Below, in pieces: positions 7,640 to 16,500 of a stretch of DNA of 22,093 bases (position 1 is the first letter of the stretch; every line of letters starts with the position of its first letter). Location: positions 1 through 22,093 of the forward strand of contig CAMORF010000005.1 of assembly GCA_946623485.1 (NCBI GenBank). The letters are read 5' to 3'. The stretch comes from an uncultured Clostridia bacterium (lineage in GTDB: Bacteria > Bacillota > Clostridia > Lachnospirales > Lachnospiraceae). The position numbers and the translations under genes were made by a program. The notes below the pieces were generated by a model. It saw only the letters and a list, made by a program, of their open reading frames with translations, had not been told where the DNA came from and did no database searches.

Positions 7640-8281
7640 ATGGATAATAAAGGGATCTCAAAGGCAGTGATCAACCGCCTTCCGAGATATTACCGCTATC
7701 TGGGAATGTTGTTGGACAAGGGGGTTGTGCGCATCTCATCCGCGGACCTGAGCAGCCAGATGAATGTCACGGCTTCCCAGATCAGGCAGGACCTGAACCT
7801 GTTTGGCGGGTTCGGGCAGCAGGGGTACGGGTATAATGTTGCCCATCTGTATGAGGAGATCGGCAAGATCCTCGGGTTGGATCGTGCTTACCATCTGATC
7901 GTGATCGGGGCAGGCAGGCTTGCCCGCGCGGTGGGCAGCTATGTCGGCTTTCAGAAACGGGGATTTCGCGTAGAAGCATTCTTTGACCGGAATCCGGCAA
8001 AGCACCTGGATGAGGGAGATGATTCCATTCCGATCTATCCTCTGGAAGAGCTGAGCAGCTACCTGGAAAACAACAAGATCGATATCGGGGTCATTGCCGT
8101 GCCGGCGGAGGCTGCCCGGAAGGTGGTGCCGGTCCTGGATGCGGGCGGCGTCAGGGGAATCTGGAATTTTGCGCATACTGACCTGGATGTGCCTCCGTAT
8201 ATGACTGTCCAAAGCGTACACCTTTCCGAAAGCCTGATGCAGCTGTCTTATAAGATCAATCATTCAATGATCCCGTCATGA
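7640..8281 (+). CDS. rex: Redox-sensing transcriptional repressor Rex
   Basis: Rex binds operators when NADH is low and leaves DNA when NADH/NAD+ rises, controlling fermentation and hydrogen genes in Gram-positive bacteria. The 213 residues show the N-terminal winged helix (VINRLPRYYRYLGMLL, then ISSADLSSQ and ASQIRQDLNLFGGFGQQGYGY, residues 10-65), the Rossmann domain beginning LIVIGAGRLARAVGSY (86-101), EAFFDRNP, and the C-terminal swapped helix VHLSESLMQLSYKIN. The dinucleotide motif reads G90-A-G92-R-L-A95; most Rex proteins have a third Gly where Ala95 is. AAGGAG at 7624-7629 precedes the ATG by 10 nt. The gene is followed 13 nt later by alr. A promoter with a Rex half-site suggests, but does not prove, autoregulation. 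Confidence 0.96.
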   Translation: MDNKGISKAVINRLPRYYRYLGMLLDKGVVRISSADLSSQMNVTASQIRQDLNLFGGFGQQGYGYNVAHLYEEIGKILGLDRAYHLIVIGAGRLARAVGSYVGFQKRGFRVEAFFDRNPAKHLDEGDDSIPIYPLEELSSYLENNKIDIGVIAVPAEAARKVVPVLDAGGVRGIWNFAHTDLDVPPYMTVQSVHLSESLMQLSYKINHSMIPS

Positions 8282-8294
8282 AAGGTATGCCGAC

Positions 8295-9428
8295 ATGGAG
8301 CATGAAAGAATCTGCGCCAGGATCGACCTGGGCGCGGTTGCTGCCAATTTTGGCAGCATGAGAGCCAGGCTGAAGGATGAGACCCGCATGATTGCGGTCA
8401 TCAAGACGGACGCCTATGGTCACGGCGCGGTGCGGATCGCGCGGCTGACTGAGCCATATGAGTATCTGTGGGGATACGCGGTGGCAACCGTGGAAGAAGC
8501 GATGCAGCTTCGGGAGGCCGGAATCTCAAAGCCGATCCTGATCCTTGGGTTTGTCTTTCCGGAGGATTATGATACCATTGTGCGAAATGAGCTGCGGCCT
8601 GCGGTCTTTAAGTATTCCATGGCCTGCCAGCTGAACGAAGCGGCAAGGAAGATGGGCAGGAAGGCATTGATCCATCTTGCGGTCGATACCGGCATGTCCA
8701 GGATCGGATTCGAGGCCTCCAGGGCAGGCGCCATGGAGGCACAGCGCTGCAGCGCGCTGGAGCATCTTCTTGTGGAAGGGACATTTACCCATTTTGCACG
8801 GGCAGATGAAGCGGATAAACAATTTGCAAAAGCTCAGTTTGAGCGCTTTGCGCAGTTCGAACAGATGCTGCGCAGCCTGGGCGTGGATCCGGGGATGCGG
8901 CATGTATGCAACAGCGCCGGGATTATGGAGTTACCGGAGTATCAGTTGGATGCGGTACGGGCCGGCATCACAATCTATGGAATCTATCCGTCTGAAGAGG
9001 TTGACAGGAGCAAGATGAAGCTGAAAGGCGTGATGACGCTGGTCAGCCATATTGCGTATATCAAGGAGCTTCCGGAGGGATGTCCCGTCAGTTATGGGGG
9101 AACCTTCGTCACGAAAAGGCGAAGCAGGATCGCCACCATTCCCGCCGGGTATGGGGACGGGTATCCAAGGCTTCTGTCCAACAAGGGATCCGTGCTGATC
9201 CGGGGACAGCGGGCACCCATTGTGGGACGTGTGTGCATGGATCAGTTCATGGTCGATGTCACGGATCTGGAGGCAAGCGAGTTTGATCCGGTGATCCTCC
9301 TTGGAAAAGACGGGAAAGATGAGATCACGCCGGAGGAACTTGGACGGCTCAGCGGCAGATTCCCCTACGAGCTGACCTGCGATATCAACCAACGGGTTCC
9401 GCGGGTATATGTGCAGCCTGAAGTATGA
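8295..9428 (+). CDS. alr: Alanine racemase
   Basis: It is a PLP enzyme interconverting L- and D-alanine to supply D-Ala for peptidoglycan. The 377 residues have the fold-III barrel N-terminal domain with the PLP-lysine motif AVIKTDAYGHG (Lys37), HLAVDTGMSRIGF and NSAGIM in the barrel, and the C-terminal beta domain with PVSYGGTFVTKR (catalytic Tyr267), IPAGYGDGYPR and VGRVCMDQFMVDVT. The family more often has AVVKADAYGHG; the change to IKT is conservative. The ATG at 8295 lies 9 nt after AAAGG and 13 nt after the rex stop, so alr is probably transcribed with rex. A new promoter begins directly behind its stop codon. Confidence 0.96.
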   Translation: MEHERICARIDLGAVAANFGSMRARLKDETRMIAVIKTDAYGHGAVRIARLTEPYEYLWGYAVATVEEAMQLREAGISKPILILGFVFPEDYDTIVRNELRPAVFKYSMACQLNEAARKMGRKALIHLAVDTGMSRIGFEASRAGAMEAQRCSALEHLLVEGTFTHFARADEADKQFAKAQFERFAQFEQMLRSLGVDPGMRHVCNSAGIMELPEYQLDAVRAGITIYGIYPSEEVDRSKMKLKGVMTLVSHIAYIKELPEGCPVSYGGTFVTKRRSRIATIPAGYGDGYPRLLSNKGSVLIRGQRAPIVGRVCMDQFMVDVTDLEASEFDPVILLGKDGKDEITPEELGRLSGRFPYELTCDINQRVPRVYVQPEV

Positions 9429-9429
9429 G

Positions 9430-9458
9430 TTGACGCATGACTGGGCGGGGGGTATGAT
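9430..9458 (+). promoter_or_regulatory. Promoter for the CNNM/CorC-like gene and following genes
   Basis: TTGACG (9430-9435) and TATGAT (9453-9458) are 17 nt apart and begin 2 nt after the alr stop codon. The predicted start site is near 9465, about 58 nt before the chosen start codon. It probably serves the run from the membrane protein through yebC and the CFI-box gene to uppP. Confidence 0.7.
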
Positions 9459-9522
9459 GCAAGTTGGTTTCTTTGTCCCATGATCCATGGGATCCATGGA
9501 AGATACGGCAGGAGAATATGGT

Positions 9523-10812
9523 ATGGGAGAAAGTACTGATCCCCTTTTGTGGATCACGATCTGTGTGCTGCTGATCCTGGTGGATGCGTTGCAGATGGCA
9601 TATTATTCAGCAGTCAACAGCTTAAGCGATGGTGACCTGGAGCCGGATGAGGATGGAAATACCCTGATCCGTGCACCGGCACTGGACCGGGTGCGGAAAG
9701 ACTATGGAAACATCACGAGGCTTTTACGTGCTGTCTGGTTCTGGCAGATTCTGACCGCCGCGTTGGGATGCGCAGCCATCACCCTTGGGTTTTCCGGCAA
9801 CCGTTTTCTGCTGGCAGCAGGGCTTGCTTTGGTCATCTATCTGTTCGGACTTGCCCTTCCAAATTATCTGGGCAAGCTGTATGATGGAAAGCTTGCGGGC
9901 GCACTGAGCGGAATCTGCAGCCTGTTTACCGCTATCTCGGTCCCCTTTACCACGGTTCTTTCCTTCCTGGCAGGGCTGCCGGTACGGGCTGCCGGAGCGG
10001 ATCCGAAAAGTCTGGAAGGGGAAGTAACGGAGGATGAGATCCTTTCCATGGTCAATGAAGGCCATGAGCAGGGTGCCATCGACGAGGATGAAGCTGAGAT
10101 GATCTCCAACATCTTCGAGCTCGATGACAAACAGGCCCATGACATCATGACACACCGGGGGGATATCGACGCGCTTGATTCTACTGTTGTGCTGGATGAC
10201 GCGGTCCGGTATATGGTGAATGCGCCAAATTCAAGGTTTCCCGTTTTTGAAGGAACCATTGACAACATCACAGGGGCGCTATACCTGAAGGATGCGATGC
10301 TGTTCTATCTGAAAGAGCAGTACCACAGCCAGGCCATCGGGCAGATCCCGCACCTGCTGCGCGAAGTAAAATTCATCCCGGAAACCGTGGATGTGGATGA
10401 GCTCTTCCGGCAGATGCAGGAAAGCCGCAAGCAGATGGCGATCGTCGTCAATGAATACGGTGAGACAAGCGGCCTTGTCACGATGGAGGATATTCTGGAG
10501 GAGATTGTAGGGAATATCCTGGATGAATATGACAATGAAGAAAAACTGATTGCCAAAACCGGTGACGGCCATCTTCGGATGAATGGAAAGGCGCTTTTGG
10601 AGGATGTCGGGAAAGCACTGGGAAAGACAATCGATCAGGAGGATTATGATACCCTGAGCGGGTATCTGACGGAGAAGCTGGGGCATATACCCACGCTTGA
10701 GGACAGAGGACGTGTGATCGAAGACCGGTCCCTGGGGTATCTGTTCCGGATCCTGAGTATCAGCGGGACCATGATCGGATGGCTCGATGTCACCCGCGCA
10801 CAGGATCCATGA
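9523..10812 (+). CDS. CNNM/CorC (HlyC) family membrane protein with DUF21, tandem CBS and CorC_HlyC domains
   Basis: Members of this family sit in the membrane through a DUF21 (CNNM transmembrane) domain and carry a cytoplasmic CBS pair; they are linked to magnesium and divalent-cation homeostasis, and the name hemolysin is historical. Here the first about 155 residues contain four or so hydrophobic helices, including ITICVLLILVDALQMAYYSA and a long LLAAGLALVIYLFGLALPNY. The VTEDEILSMVNEGHEQGAID and MISNIFELDDKQAHDIM blocks follow and lead into two CBS motifs, the second with MAIVVNEYGETSGLVTMEDI. The C terminus is a CorC_HlyC domain. The start at 9523 is chosen because AGGAGA (9510-9515) lies just upstream; an ATG at 9487 in the same frame would overlap that site. 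The length of 429 is normal for the family. Confidence 0.9.
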   Translation: MGESTDPLLWITICVLLILVDALQMAYYSAVNSLSDGDLEPDEDGNTLIRAPALDRVRKDYGNITRLLRAVWFWQILTAALGCAAITLGFSGNRFLLAAGLALVIYLFGLALPNYLGKLYDGKLAGALSGICSLFTAISVPFTTVLSFLAGLPVRAAGADPKSLEGEVTEDEILSMVNEGHEQGAIDEDEAEMISNIFELDDKQAHDIMTHRGDIDALDSTVVLDDAVRYMVNAPNSRFPVFEGTIDNITGALYLKDAMLFYLKEQYHSQAIGQIPHLLREVKFIPETVDVDELFRQMQESRKQMAIVVNEYGETSGLVTMEDILEEIVGNILDEYDNEEKLIAKTGDGHLRMNGKALLEDVGKALGKTIDQEDYDTLSGYLTEKLGHIPTLEDRGRVIEDRSLGYLFRILSISGTMIGWLDVTRAQDP

Positions 10813-10858
10813 AAACAGCAATGGCGCATGCCGCAAAAGAGATAAAGGAGAAAAAAAG

Positions 10859-11590
10859 ATGTCAGGACATTCTAAATTTGCCAATATCAAGCATAAAAAG
10901 GAGCGTAATGACGCTGCCAAAGGAAAGATCTTTACCATTATCGGCAGAGAAATCGCCATTGCGGTCAAAGAGGGCGGGGCGGATCCCAACAACAATTCCA
11001 AGCTCCGTGACGTCATCGCGAAGGCGAAGGCATCCAACATGCCCAATGACACGATTGAACGCGGGATTAAGAAGGCAGCGGGCAACCAGGATGCGGTCAA
11101 CTATGAACAGGTCACCTACGAAGGCTATGGCCCGAACGGAATCGCAATCATCGTAGATGCCCTGACCGATAACCGGAACCGTACCTCGGCAGATGTCCGG
11201 GCAGCTTTTTCCAAGGGACAGGGCAATGTCGGGACCCCCGGATGTGTCTCCTTCATGTTTGATAAGAAGGGACAGATCATCATCGATAAGGAAGAGTGTT
11301 CCATGGACGCGGATGACCTGATGATGGAAGCCCTCGATGCAGGCGCGGATGATTTCCAGGACGAAGAAGATTCCTTTGTCATCATGACAGACCCGGATGC
11401 ATTTTCCGCTGTCCGTGAATCACTGGAGCAAAAGGGGATTCCCATGGCATCCGCAGAGGTGACGATGATCCCGCAGACCTATGTTTCCCTCACCGATGAA
11501 ACGGCCATCAAGAACCTGAACCGTATCCTCGACCTTTTGGATGAAAGTGATGATGTCCAGGCGGTCTATACGAACCTCGAGGAGGAGTAA
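10859..11590 (+). CDS. yebC: YebC/PmpR family protein (TACO1-like translation or transcription factor)
   Basis: The protein starts MSGHSKFANIKHKKERNDAA, the family hallmark, and continues through KIFTIIGREIAIAVKEGGAD, MPNDTIERGIKKAAG, the acidic ALDAGADDFQ block and the C-terminal NLNRILDLLDESDDVQAVY. Its 243 residues match the family. YebC proteins were first described as regulators such as PmpR; more recent work links members to relief of ribosome stalling at polyproline. The ATG at 10859 has AAAGGAG (10844-10850) 8 nt upstream; an in-frame ATG at 10787 lies inside the preceding gene and has no such site. It follows the CNNM/CorC-like gene after 46 nt, in the same likely operon. Confidence 0.95.
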   Translation: MSGHSKFANIKHKKERNDAAKGKIFTIIGREIAIAVKEGGADPNNNSKLRDVIAKAKASNMPNDTIERGIKKAAGNQDAVNYEQVTYEGYGPNGIAIIVDALTDNRNRTSADVRAAFSKGQGNVGTPGCVSFMFDKKGQIIIDKEECSMDADDLMMEALDAGADDFQDEEDSFVIMTDPDAFSAVRESLEQKGIPMASAEVTMIPQTYVSLTDETAIKNLNRILDLLDESDDVQAVYTNLEEE

Positions 11591-11596
11591 CCTGAT

Positions 11597-12427
11597 ATGA
11601 CGGATTATCAGATTGCGATGGAGGGAATGACATCCATGCTGGAAGACCCTGAGAAGCTTATCCAAAGCTTCAAGAGAGGAATGTACCAGGATGGCTTCCA
11701 GAAGTTCTATCTGAACCTTGTGCCTGCATTGGACGCCATCGAGCGGCTCTACCTGTCTGTCGGGGAACCGGATACCATGCTGGATAACATGGCAAAGGGA
11801 TTTGTCAGCCGCGCGAAAGAGCTGTATGACAATACGCCCAGAAGAAAACGGGAAGTTTTTTTTATCAACCAGTCCCTGGCTGTCGCAGGGTATGTTTTCC
11901 CGGCAATCCTTCAGTATAAGGGGGAATCCTCGAAGCCTCTGATCGAGCATCTTCAGGCTTGCTGGAAGGAAGCGTTCCCGAAATCCAATATTAAGGCAGC
12001 AGACTATGCTGAGATCGAGAAGGGCTTTCACAGGAAGTGGTGCTACATCACAACCGCCGCCTGCCAGGTACGGGGAATGGCGGATGACTGCGAGGAACTG
12101 AATCTGCTGCGCAATTACCGGGATACCTTCATGGCCGCAAAGCCGGGCGGGGAGGAACTCATCCTGGAATACTATGATATCGCGCCCTCGATTGTAAAGC
12201 ATATCAACATGCAGCCTGACGCAAAGCGGATCTATGACCGGATCTGGGATGAGTACATCGGTCCGTGTATCCGGATGATCCGGGAAGGGAAGATGGAGGA
12301 ATGTCTGGCGCTGTATTCCGGAATGGTTCTTGAAATGAAGGAAAAGTTTTTCCATCTTTACCCGCATGCAGGGAACTCCCGCGAAAGCTGGAAAGAAATG
12401 AATCATATTGATTGGAGAAGGAGCTGA
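11597..12427 (+). CDS. CFI-box-containing protein of unknown function
   Basis: The 276-residue protein lacks a signal peptide or membrane segment. I recognise a CFI-box-like motif in the middle: C149-Y-I-T-T-A-A-C156, then D163-D-C165, E-L, and LLRNYRDTFM around 170-179, which follows the pattern CxIxTAxx...LxxLRxFRDxx. The motif is often near the C terminus of otherwise unrelated proteins, and its function is not established. The rest is helix-rich, with an N-terminal YQIAMEGMTSMLEDPEKLIQ and a C-terminal segment with conserved-looking KEKFFHLYPH. It begins 7 nt after yebC, ends one base before the uppP ribosome region, and is probably in one transcript with both. No enzymatic activity can be assigned. 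The three cysteines (149, 156, 165) might bind a metal or form a redox site, which is inference. Confidence 0.75.
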   Translation: MTDYQIAMEGMTSMLEDPEKLIQSFKRGMYQDGFQKFYLNLVPALDAIERLYLSVGEPDTMLDNMAKGFVSRAKELYDNTPRRKREVFFINQSLAVAGYVFPAILQYKGESSKPLIEHLQACWKEAFPKSNIKAADYAEIEKGFHRKWCYITTAACQVRGMADDCEELNLLRNYRDTFMAAKPGGEELILEYYDIAPSIVKHINMQPDAKRIYDRIWDEYIGPCIRMIREGKMEECLALYSGMVLEMKEKFFHLYPHAGNSRESWKEMNHIDWRRS

Positions 12428-12428
12428 C

Positions 12429-13313
12429 ATGTCTGTTTTTCAGGCGATATTTTTGGGGATTGTCCAGGGACTGACAGAGTTTTTGCCGGTTTCAAGTTCG
12501 GGGCACCTGTCGATCTTCCAGAATCTGTTTCACATTGATACCGGGGGTAGCGTCGCGTTTGATGTGATGCTGCATGTAGGGACGCTGTTTGTCGTTTTCC
12601 TGGTCTACTGGAAGGATATCTGTAAGCTTGTGATTGAAGCCTGCAGGATGATTGCAGACCTGTTCATGAACCTGAAGCTTGCCCTGACTCCCAGGCAGGA
12701 TGCTCAGCCGAAGCAGTACCGCAGGATCATCCGGACGAATTACCGGAAATTTGTTGCCCTCGTGATTGTCTCCACGATTCCAACAGGGCTGATCGGGTAC
12801 TTCGGAAGAAAGCTGATTGAGGATGCCTCTGCCACGATGCTGGTTCCCGGGATCTGCCTGCTTATCACAGGCATTATTCTGCTTCTGTCCGACAGGGTGG
12901 AAAACTGTTGGAAGATTCCAAGAGATGTTTCCTGGGGAGAGGGAATCCTGATCGGGATCGCGCAGGGATTTGCGACGCTTCCCGGAATCTCCCGTTCCGG
13001 AACTACCATCGCGGCATGTACCTTCTGTGGATTTGAACGGAAATTTGCCGTCAAGTATTCTTTCATTCTTTCGATTCCGGCAATCCTCGGGGCTGCGGTC
13101 CTCGAACTGAAGGATCTGGTAAATGAAAGCATGACGCCTTCGATGGCGGGGAGCTATATCGCAGGCATGATTGCCGCCGCTGTGTTCGGATACATTTCCA
13201 TCCGGATTGTCGGGCAGATGGTGCTGCGGAGGAAGATGAAGATCTTTGCGTTCTACTGCTTCGGGGCAGGCGCCCTGGCAATCATCGCGCATATTGTCAT
13301 GTTATTCATCTAA
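12429..13313 (+). CDS. uppP: Undecaprenyl-diphosphatase (BacA/UppP family)
   Basis: This membrane enzyme removes a phosphate from undecaprenyl diphosphate to recycle the lipid carrier for cell-wall synthesis; it also gives low-level bacitracin resistance. The 294-residue protein shows VQGLTEFLPVSSSGHL (residues 12-27, Glu17, Ser24 and His26 visible) and IGIAQGFATLPGISRSGTT (Arg189), the two catalytic repeats, plus about eight hydrophobic helices. A charged stretch (about 79-98) between TM segments is typical of the Firmicute form. AAGGAG at 12418-12423 precedes the ATG, while an in-frame ATG 21 nt upstream has no site and overlaps the previous gene. The stop codon TAA (13311-13313) is the first three bases of a repeated palindromic element. 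Confidence 0.96.
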   Translation: MSVFQAIFLGIVQGLTEFLPVSSSGHLSIFQNLFHIDTGGSVAFDVMLHVGTLFVVFLVYWKDICKLVIEACRMIADLFMNLKLALTPRQDAQPKQYRRIIRTNYRKFVALVIVSTIPTGLIGYFGRKLIEDASATMLVPGICLLITGIILLLSDRVENCWKIPRDVSWGEGILIGIAQGFATLPGISRSGTTIAACTFCGFERKFAVKYSFILSIPAILGAAVLELKDLVNESMTPSMAGSYIAGMIAAAVFGYISIRIVGQMVLRRKMKIFAFYCFGAGALAIIAHIVMLFI

Positions 13314-13481
13314 GGATCTGTTACAAAATAACTTGTACAGATGGCGAAGACAAGCCAGATGCATGAGTTATTTATGAACAGATCCTAAGGTTCTGTTCAT
13401 AAATATGTAACCGGACTTTGACCTGTGGATTCGGAGAAAAAGACAAGCAAGGTATACAGGTTATTTTATGACAGGTTCTTA
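13311..13481. repeat. Nested palindromic repeat (copy B, 171 bp) behind uppP
   Basis: The element consists of two inverted pairs. The outer arms are 13311-13339 and 13453-13481 (23 of 29 positions complementary). The inner arms are 13369-13386 and 13388-13405 (17 of 18), separated by a single base, so the centre is a near-perfect palindrome reading ATGAACAGATCCT/AGGTTCTGTTCAT. The core 13404-13451 matches 44 of 48 positions in the copy at 19192-19239. The left half also carries GAAGACAAGC, echoing AAGACAAGC in the right half, which suggests two related half units in opposite or tandem arrangement. No ORF is present. It fills most of the uppP-ftsK gap and could fold into a long hairpin that acts as a transcript end or processing site. 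Confidence 0.8.
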
Positions 13482-13551
13482 GTCGCATCGCAGGATCGGT
13501 TCCGGTCGATCTGTCAAGAATCCTTGTGAAAGGGGAGCAAGATAAGTCAGC

Positions 13552-16500
13552 ATGGCTGGTAATACGAAAAAAACAGCCGGGGCGCGGAAAAGCACCGCCT
13601 CCGGAAAGCGAACCGGAGGCTCGAAAGCATCCGGAAACAAAAGAACAACCAGCGGTAATAAGAACTCTTCTGCGGCGCGGAAGAGTTCTTATTACCGCAC
13701 GGAAGACCGTCCATCCTACCGCGGCCCGGATCCTGTCATGAACACAGAGATCCTTTGCTGGTGCCTGCTGGGTGCCTCCATCCTGATCTTTATCTGTGTG
13801 ATCGGATTCGGCGGCAGCCTGGGCAATTCATTTGGCGACCTGCTTTTTGGGATTATGGGGACAAACGCTTATGTATTCCCGTTTCTGGTCTTCTTCCTGA
13901 CTCTGTACCTCATGGCAACGCATTCTGACAGGGTTGCCGTGATACGGAGTATATCCGCGGCTGTCCTTTTTTGCGTGTTCTGCGGTGTCCTGCAGCTGAT
14001 TGGCTTCTCTGAGATGACAGGAAACTCTGTTGGGGATTATTTTGAAGTCGGGCAGCAGTACCATACCGGCGGCGGTGCGATCGGAGGCGCGTTGATCCTG
14101 TTTTTCCGGCCTGCGATCGGCCTTGTCGGGACATGGGTGGTTTTTCTCATTGCGATCTTCCTGTTCGGGGCACTGCTCACGCAAAAAACCCTGTTTGTCA
14201 GCACCGGCAGAAAAGGCACAGAGGCATATGAGGAGCGCAGGGCCAGGGCCGAAGAGCTTCGGCTGGAGCGGGAGGAGCTTCGCCTGGAGAGAGAGCAGCA
14301 GCGCCGCGAGGAAAGGGAGCTTCGGCTTCGGGAGGCGGAAGCCAGGAAAGAACTGCTGGAGCGGGAGAAGGCACTTTCCGGTAATAAGATACAGGCTTCT
14401 CCGGTGTTTTATCAGGTGCTCGGGAGCGACGATGAGGCTCCATCCCGGAAAAAAGGCGTAAAGCAGGGCATGAAGAAACTCACGACGGATCTGTTTGGGG
14501 ACACAAAAAATTCCCGGAAGAAGATGGATGAGGATCTGCCGGACCTGACGCCCGGGCAGGTGGTATTTGGTACCGCGAAAAAAGATGATGCCGCGCCTGG
14601 CGGCCTGATCACGCAATTTCCCGGAACGCCGGAAGCCGGTGCCGGGAAAGGAAGGCCCACCCGGCAATCCGCCCCAAAGCCTGCCGCCGAATCTTCCAAA
14701 ACGTCCTCCGCGCGGTTCCTCAGGCTGGATGCGTTCAGATCCCCGGAGCCCGGGGAAGACATTGCGGAGGCAATCCAGGCGGTTCCGGAAACCGGAGCTG
14801 ATTCTATGGAGGAAGAATCCTTCACGCCTTCCTTTACAATCCACCGCGGCGGGCGCACGGTAGAGGGAACCCCTGTCATGCCCGGAACCGGGAAAGCGCA
14901 GGATGCAGACGGTCAGGCCGGAGACATTCCGAAAGCCGGAGGATCCGCGAAAAAGAAAAAAGGCAGCCTCCCCAGGCTTGAGGAGGAAATGCCTCGCCCT
15001 GATCCTCAGATTCCGGAATCAGAAGCTGAGGATGAAGAGGATGCTGCGGATGTGATGGATGTTGATCCGGGAGATGCCGCCCAGCCTGCCGTGACACGGA
15101 AGGAGATCCAGGAAGCAGGCGCGTCAGCATCAAAGAAAAAGGCCGGGGAGGCCGTGTCCGGCGGCATGACAAAGGCACAGACCCAGATGGAGGTGGAATC
15201 CGTCGCCAAGGCGATTGAGGAGCAGGCACAGGAGGAAGAGGAAATCCCCTATGAGTTTCCGTCTATTGACCTTCTGGAGCGTCCATCCGGACAAGGCAAT
15301 GATGTCGCGGATGATGAGGTACGCGAGACTGCCCGGAAGCTGGAGGAGGTGCTTGCCATCTTCGGCGTAAAGGCAAGGATCACGGAGGTCAGCTGCGGCC
15401 CCAGCGTCACCCGCTATGAATTCCTTCCGGAGCTTGGCACGAAGGTCAGCAAGATCACAAACCTTGCGGATGACCTGAAGCTGAACCTCGCTGTCCCGGA
15501 TATCCGGATCGAAGCCCCGATCCCCGGCAAGGCGGCCGTCGGAATCGAGATCCCGAATAAAAAGACATCCATGGTTTACCTGAGCGAGTTGATTGATTCA
15601 GAGGAGTTCAGGAAGAACCACTCCAGAAAGCTGTCCTACGCGGTCGGGAAAGATATCTCAGGGCGAATTGTCGTCTCGGATATCGCAAAGATGCCTCACC
15701 TGCTGATCGCTGGCGCGACCGGGTCCGGCAAATCCGTCTTCATCAATACGCTGATCATGTCCATCATCTATAACGCAGATCCGGCTGAGGTGAAGATGAT
15801 CATGATTGACCCGAAGGTGGTGGAGCTGTCTGTTTATAATGGAATCCCGCATCTGTTCATCCCAGTCGTCACGGATCCGAAGAAAGCGGCGGGCGCTTTG
15901 AACTGGGGCGTCGCGGAGATGACAAAGCGCTATCAGCAGTTTGCCGAGGTCGGCGTGAGGAATCTCGCCGGCTATAACGCGAAGATTGACACATTGATCA
16001 AGAGCGGCGTGCCGGATGTGCCGAAGAAGATGCCCCAGATCGTCATCATCGTAGATGAGCTGGCCGACCTGATGATGGTATCGGGAAATGAGGTGGAGGA
16101 CGCAATCTGCCGTCTGGCCCAGCTTGCCAGGGCATGCGGCATCCATCTGGTTATCGCGACACAGCGTCCGTCTGTGGATGTCATCACGGGACTGATCAAG
16201 GCAAACATCCCCTCCAGGATCGCATTTGCGGTTTCCTCTGGAACGGATTCCCGCACGATCCTGGATATGACCGGAGCGGAGAAGCTGCTCGGAAACGGCG
16301 ACATGCTGTTTGCGCCGCAGACCTATAAGAAGCCTGTCCGTGTCCAGGGTGCCTTTGTGTCGGATGAAGAGATTCAGAACGTGGTAGACTCGATCCGGCG
16401 GGAGGATTCTCCCCAGGGGCAGGAAGTCATGAAAAAGCGCATGCAGGAAATCCAGGCAGCGGCTGTCTCTTCCTCCTCCTCCGGCGGCGGGGACATGGAT

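Noticed and set aside
13418..13451. Promoter in the repeat core (TTGACC in copies B and C)
   Set aside because: No -10 box lies 16-18 nt downstream in either copy.
13311..13481. Palindromic repeat as an insertion sequence or transposon
   Set aside because: The element is 171 bp, has no ORF, and no target-site duplication could be recognised at its ends.
13652..13698. The ftsK inverted repeat as a dif or Xer site
   Set aside because: dif sites are about 28 bp with short 11-bp imperfect arms and a 6-bp centre; this dyad has 19-bp perfect arms and a 9-bp loop and is in coding sequence.
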